Shown one piece after another: positions 7,577 through 11,188 of a stretch of DNA of 11,188 bases. Under the pieces are notes generated by a model. The model was not told the DNA's origin. It saw nothing but the letters and a program-made list of their open reading frames with translations, and ran no database searches. Origin of the DNA: Mobilitalea sp. (GTDB taxonomy: Bacteria > Bacillota_A > Clostridia > Lachnospirales > Lachnospiraceae). Position numbers and translations under genes: made by a program. The DNA lies in the NCBI GenBank assembly GCA_029974875.1, contig JARKQP010000627.1:1-11188 (forward strand), given 5' to 3'. Position 1 is the first letter of the stretch, and each line of letters begins with the position of its first letter.

Positions 7577-8380
7577 ATGAACGTTACGATTTGGAACGAA
7601 TATGTCCATGAACGGGAGGAGAGGATCGCCAAGATTTATCCGGAGGGTATCCATGGAGCGATTAAGGAAGGGCTTTCTTCGGAGCCAGGCCTTAATATCC
7701 GGACTGCAACTCTGGATATGCCGGATCACGGCTTATCCGAAGAAATTCTTAAAGAAACAGATGTACTGATCTGGTGGGGGCATATGGCTCATCATGAGGT
7801 CAGTGAGGAGACCGCTGATCTAGTGGTAAAGCATGTGCAGCTGGGCATGGGTCTCATTGTGCTTCATTCCGGCCATTTTTCCAAGCCTTTCAGGAAGTTA
7901 ATGGGTACTTCCTGCGCCCTGAGCTGGAGGGAAATTGGTGAAAGCGAACGCGTTTGGATCATTGACCCAACCCACCCCATCGCCCGGGGGCTTGGCCGGT
8001 ACATAGAAATTCCTCAGGAGGAGATGTACGGTGAAGTATTTGATATTCCTGTGCCCGACGAGCTGGTCATGATCGGCTGGTATAAGGGCGGTGAGGTGTT
8101 CCGGTCCGGCTGTGTGTTCAAACGTGGGAAGGGAAAGATATTCTATTTCCAGCCCGGACACGAAGAGTACCCCACCTATTATCAGCCGGAAGTTGTGCAG
8201 GTGCTTAAAAATGCCGTCCAGTATCTAAAACCAGCCATAAGGTATGATGAGCCAGGCGTCTATACTGCCGCTCCCTGTGTTGACCCTGCGGAGCCAGGAA
8301 TTTTGGAATTGTACGGAATAAAGGAAAAGCCATCAGAGAGCTTTAGGAAACTGATGGAAAGCTTCTCTAAAACCGATTGA
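7577..8380 (+). CDS. thuA: ThuA-family protein (trehalose-utilisation type, glutamine-amidotransferase-like fold)
   Basis: Cytoplasmic protein of 267 residues without signal peptide or TM helix. It shows the ThuA hallmarks along its length: [11 protein letters not shown] and IYPEGIH near the N-terminus, [12 protein letters not shown] (64-75), [11 protein letters not shown] (90-100), [12 protein letters not shown] (108-119), [11 protein letters not shown] (148-158), GGEVFRSGC (171-179) and [13 protein letters not shown] (190-202). This is a close match to rhizobial ThuA as I remember it, not only to the wider ThuA-like domain family. In rhizobia and Agrobacterium, ThuA and the dehydrogenase ThuB assimilate trehalose, maltitol and sucrose isomers through 3-keto derivatives. 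The amidotransferase cysteine is absent: the nucleophile-elbow region reads VLHSGH. AGGAGG (7562-7567) is nine bases before the ATG. It lies between permeases and GH13 genes, so it probably acts on the imported glucoside or a product. The tail beyond about residue 220 has no recognised motif. No ThuB partner is visible. Confidence 0.88.
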   Translation: MNVTIWNEYVHEREERIAKIYPEGIHGAIKEGLSSEPGLNIRTATLDMPDHGLSEEILKETDVLIWWGHMAHHEVSEETADLVVKHVQLGMGLIVLHSGHFSKPFRKLMGTSCALSWREIGESERVWIIDPTHPIARGLGRYIEIPQEEMYGEVFDIPVPDELVMIGWYKGGEVFRSGCVFKRGKGKIFYFQPGHEEYPTYYQPEVVQVLKNAVQYLKPAIRYDEPGVYTAAPCVDPAEPGILELYGIKEKPSESFRKLMESFSKTD

Positions 8381-8472
8381 AAACATTATAGAAGGAGAAA
8401 AGATTGTGCCTGCATCATCCTCGGCGCAAACTTTGGATGCGCAAAAAAACATGCGCAGAAATGGAGGTAAAA
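8381..8472 (+). promoter_or_regulatory. Leader between thuA and first GH13 with an alternative start and TGCGC repeats
   Basis: AAGGAG at 8392-8397 lies six bases before an in-frame TTG (8404), which would extend the GH13 enzyme by 23 residues. GCGCA (8424-8428) and TGCGC (8438-8442) can form a weak 5-bp stem, and TGCGCA recurs at 8443-centred and 8452-8457 positions around an A-run. GGAGG at 8463-8467 serves the preferred ATG at 8473. No function can be assigned to the repeats. Confidence 0.4.
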
Positions 8473-10023
8473 ATGAATACACCCACATGGATTAGTAAAG
8501 CAGTCTTTTATGAGGTTTATCCACAAAGTTTTTTCGATACCAACCGTGATGGTATTGGTGACATCAATGGAATTATCCGGAAGCTGGATTATGTAAAGAG
8601 TCTTGGCTGCAATGCGATATGGCTGAACCCCTGCTTTGATTCACCCTTTATGGACGCCGGTTATGATGTGCGGGACTATAAGAAGGTTGCACCACGCTAT
8701 GGAACGAATGCGGATCTCAAACGTTGCTTTGAGGAAGTGCATAAGCGCGGCATGCGGATTGTGCTTGACCTTGTACCCGGACATACCAGCGACCAGCACC
8801 CCTGGTTTCTTGAGAGCCAAAAAGATGTTAAAAATGAATTTTCCAACCGCTATATCTGGACAAACGATGCGATGAAAGAGCCACCAAAGGGTTTTAATTA
8901 TGTGAGTGGTCTTACGGAACGTAACGGCAACTATATCGTCAATTTCTTTACTTCGCAGCCTGCTTTAAATTATGGCTTTAACAAGATTACGGCGGACTGG
9001 CAGATGCATTATACCCATCCCGATTGTGTTGCAACTTTTGATGCAATGCTGGACGTCATGCGGTTCTGGCTTGATATGGGCTGTGACGGCTTTAGGGTAG
9101 ATATGGCAATGAGTCTTGTGAAGAATGATGACGGGCTGACAGCAACCTGTGAATTGTGGCAACGTGCCCGTAGGATGCTGGACAAAGATTATCCGGAGGC
9201 AGTATTGGTTGCAGAGTGGGGGGATCCACAGAAAGCGGTTGGTAAAGCAGGATTCCATGCTGATTTCTATCTCAGCTTTAGAGTGGGATACCGTTCCCTG
9301 TTCCGCAACACGGTCAGACAAACAGGTGAACAGAAGAGTTATTTTGCAAAAACAGGAAATGGAAATATCCATGACTTTCTTGATGAATATCTGCCAATGT
9401 ATGATGCGGTCAAAGGTAAGGGGCATATTTGCCTTTTCACATGCAACCATGATACCGAGCGCTTGACAGAAGCATTTGGTGAGCAGGAGCTTAAGATTGC
9501 TTATGCCTTCCTCTTTACGATGCCCGGAATGCCGTTTTTGTACTACGGGGATGAGATTGGGATGCAGTATGTCAAGCTGGTTAGTAAAGAAGGCGGTTAT
9601 TTTCGTACCGGCACCCGGACCCCCATGCAATGGAACAATAGCAGGAATCTAGGATTCTCCGATGCAGAACCGGATAAGCTTTATTTACCTGTAGATCCAC
9701 GGCCGTCAGCACCAACAGTGGAAAAGCAGGAAAACGATCCGGATTCGGTGCTTTCCACGTTGAAAGAAATCATAGCCCTGCGGCACAGAGAGCCTGATTT
9801 ACAAGCTGACGGTAATTTTGAGGTTATCTGGTCTGAAAGTAACGGTTATCCTTTTGCTTATCGCCGTGGTGAGCTCCTCGTTGTAGTAAATCCTTCCCAG
9901 AATGAGGTTGAAGCCGCAGTCACATGTGCGGGCGAAAAGATTTATGAAATCGGAGAAGTTGAAGCTGCCGAAGACAGAGTTCTGTTGAAGGCGCAATCCT
10001 TTGCCGTATTTCGTATGGAGTAG
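8473..10023 (+). CDS. GH13 alpha-amylase-family enzyme, probable alpha-glucosidase (copy 1)
   Basis: Cytoplasmic GH13 enzyme of 516 residues, no signal peptide. The TIM barrel opens with AVFYEVYPQSFFDTNRDGIGD. Conserved regions: I DLVPGHTS (99-106); V-like QPALN (162-166); II GFRVD with nucleophile D210; III VAEWG with acid/base E248; IV CNHD with transition-state stabiliser D327. RTPMQWNNS (382-390) and a C-terminal beta domain (about 435-516) follow the pattern of oligo-1,6-glucosidases and trehalose synthases. All catalytic residues are present. The family cleaves or isomerises alpha-glucosidic bonds; hydrolysis of an imported alpha-glucoside is most likely, but exact specificity cannot be read. 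ATG 8473 was chosen because GGAGG lies five bases upstream and the tandem paralogue starts with the same MNTPTW. A TTG at 8404 with its own Shine-Dalgarno would add 23 basic residues. It follows thuA by 92 bases. Confidence 0.9.
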   Translation: MNTPTWISKAVFYEVYPQSFFDTNRDGIGDINGIIRKLDYVKSLGCNAIWLNPCFDSPFMDAGYDVRDYKKVAPRYGTNADLKRCFEEVHKRGMRIVLDLVPGHTSDQHPWFLESQKDVKNEFSNRYIWTNDAMKEPPKGFNYVSGLTERNGNYIVNFFTSQPALNYGFNKITADWQMHYTHPDCVATFDAMLDVMRFWLDMGCDGFRVDMAMSLVKNDDGLTATCELWQRARRMLDKDYPEAVLVAEWGDPQKAVGKAGFHADFYLSFRVGYRSLFRNTVRQTGEQKSYFAKTGNGNIHDFLDEYLPMYDAVKGKGHICLFTCNHDTERLTEAFGEQELKIAYAFLFTMPGMPFLYYGDEIGMQYVKLVSKEGGYFRTGTRTPMQWNNSRNLGFSDAEPDKLYLPVDPRPSAPTVEKQENDPDSVLSTLKEIIALRHREPDLQADGNFEVIWSESNGYPFAYRRGELLVVVNPSQNEVEAAVTCAGEKIYEIGEVEAAEDRVLLKAQSFAVFRME

Positions 10024-10118
10024 TTCTTTATGCTTGTTTGTGTATAGAGAATATTAGATGGAACGGAACCTGAATTAATTGTTAACGAGTGCAAATATAG
10101 GATAGAGGAGTTGGAAAG

Positions 10119-11188
10119 ATGAACACACCCACATGGCTTAATGACGCAGTATTTTATGAGATTTATCCCCAAAGCTTTTTTGATTCTAACGGTGATGGCA
10201 TTGGTGACATCAATGGCATCATCCAGAAACTGGATTATGTGAAGAGTCTTGGCTGCAATACAATCTGGCTCAATCCTTGTTTTGATTCGCCTTTCTGGGA
10301 TGCTGGGTATGATGTAGCTGATTATAAGAAGGTCGCACCGCGTTACGGAACAAATGAGGATCTGGTCCGCTGTTTTGAGGAAGCGCATAAGCGCGGTATG
10401 AGGATGATCCTTGACCTTGTTCCAGGACATACAAGCTATCAGCATGAATGGTTTAAACAGAGCAGCAGGCAGGAGAGAAACGAATTCACGAACCGTTATG
10501 TCTGGACGGATGATTTTAGCGTGATGCCTGCAGACTACCGGGCTATCAGCGGTTACTCTGAACGGAATGGTAATTATATTGTTAATTGTTTTGATTCCCA
10601 GCCGGCACTGAATTATGGATTTAATAAGATAACCGCGGACTGGCAGCTGCACTATACCCATCCCGATTGTGTTGCCACCTTTGATGCAATATTGGATATC
10701 ATGCGCTTTTGGCTGGATTTGGGATGTGACGGCTTCCGGGTGGATATGGCCGCCAGTCTTGTTAAAAATGACGGAGACCATTGGACCCGGACTGCCACCT
10801 GTGAGCTATGGAATAGGGCAAGAAGGATGTTTGACCAAGAATATCCGGAGGCTTTACTTCTCTCAGAATGGGGTGCGCCCCAGGTTGCCATTGCAAAAGC
10901 CGGATTCCATGCAGATTTTTATCTGAGCTTTAATAAGGGGTTCAAATCCCTGTATGATAACGCAGATGCCAAATCCGGGGAGCAGAAGAGTTATTTTTCC
11001 AAACAGGGAAAAGGAACCATTTCAGATTTTCTGGAAGAATACAGGATGATGTACCAGGCCTCACAGGAAAAGGGGTATATCTGCCTGTATACATGTAACC
11101 ATGATACCAAGAGACTCACGGGGATGTTTGATGAGAGTGAGCTTAAAATCATTTATAGCTTTATATTTACTATGCCCGGCATGCCCTT
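10119..11188 (+). CDS. GH13 alpha-amylase-family enzyme, tandem paralogue (copy 2), 3' truncated
   Basis: The frame runs open from ATG 10119 to the right edge (356 complete codons); the C-terminal third is outside. GAGGAG (10105-10110) lies eight bases before the start. It aligns without gaps to copy 1 over the first 100 residues, with 85 identities by my count. All catalytic positions are kept: DLVPGHTS (99-106), QPALN (161-165), nucleophile D209 in GFRVD, acid/base E250 in LSEWG, and CNHD with D329. Differences cluster in places expected to shape the active-site entrance: M60 to W, D107 to Y after HTS, the loop at about 131-145, and a short insertion GDHWTR at about 219-224 after region II. 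It is probably cotranscribed with copy 1 across a 95-base gap in which I see no clear promoter or terminator. Same general reaction class as copy 1, possibly a different linkage or chain length. Confidence 0.9.
   Translation, partial: MNTPTWLNDAVFYEIYPQSFFDSNGDGIGDINGIIQKLDYVKSLGCNTIWLNPCFDSPFWDAGYDVADYKKVAPRYGTNEDLVRCFEEAHKRGMRMILDLVPGHTSYQHEWFKQSSRQERNEFTNRYVWTDDFSVMPADYRAISGYSERNGNYIVNCFDSQPALNYGFNKITADWQLHYTHPDCVATFDAILDIMRFWLDLGCDGFRVDMAASLVKNDGDHWTRTATCELWNRARRMFDQEYPEALLLSEWGAPQVAIAKAGFHADFYLSFNKGFKSLYDNADAKSGEQKSYFSKQGKGTISDFLEEYRMMYQASQEKGYICLYTCNHDTKRLTGMFDESELKIIYSFIFTMPGMP

Noticed and set aside
10024..10118. Possible internal promoter before the second GH13 gene
   Set aside because: TTG-like and TATA-like hexamers are present, but I found no pair with 16-18 base spacing, so read-through from the upstream gene is the simpler explanation.
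9942..10781. A 279-codon open frame on the minus strand, opposite the GH13 genes
   Set aside because: It straddles two genes and their gap and resembles no family. A similar antisense frame (8965-9630) lies opposite copy 1 and shares wording with it only because the two GH13 genes are paralogues. There is no Shine-Dalgarno support, so both are shadows.

Overview
The window looks like a chromosomal segment of a low-to-mid GC Firmicute, most likely a Clostridia/Lachnospiraceae-type bacterium. The grounds are strong AGGAGG-type ribosome binding sites, sigma-A-like promoters, a YesM-type sensor kinase with an AraC-type response regulator, and an LplA/LplB/YtcP-type sugar ABC transporter without its own ATPase. 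The genus cannot be fixed from the sequence alone.

Layout. Positions 1-735 (+) hold the 3' end of a type IA topoisomerase gene (topB-like). It converges on a two-component pair on the minus strand: sensor histidine kinase (940-2649) and response regulator (2643-3767), with the regulator first in the transcript and a 7-bp overlap. A short divergent control region (3768-3983) carries a good promoter in each direction. From there a plus-strand operon runs to the right edge: lipoprotein sugar-binding protein (3984-5675), two permeases (5757-6659 and 6673-7563), a ThuA-family protein (7577-8380), and two tandem, closely related GH13 enzymes (8473-10023 and 10119-beyond 11188).

How the genes probably work together (inference from family knowledge and order): the membrane kinase senses an extracellular carbohydrate directly or via the binding protein, and phosphorylates the AraC-type regulator, which activates the divergent transporter operon. 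The lipoprotein captures an oligosaccharide or glucoside, the two permeases import it using a shared ATPase encoded elsewhere, and the signal-peptide-less GH13 enzymes act on it in the cytoplasm. The ThuA homologue is the odd element: in rhizobia ThuA works with the dehydrogenase ThuB on 3-keto derivatives of trehalose-like disaccharides, but no ThuB-like dehydrogenase is seen here (the operon is cut by the right edge). The most interesting hypothesis is therefore an alpha-glucoside pathway joining GH13 chemistry with ThuA/3-keto-sugar chemistry. Other points of interest are hairpins at the transcript 5' end and between the binding-protein and permease genes, two alternative starts with their own Shine-Dalgarno sequences, and a 16-bp tandem duplication over the kinase stop codon.

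No tRNA, rRNA, CRISPR array, insertion sequence or phage gene was recognised. No stretch above 300 bases lacks a gene.
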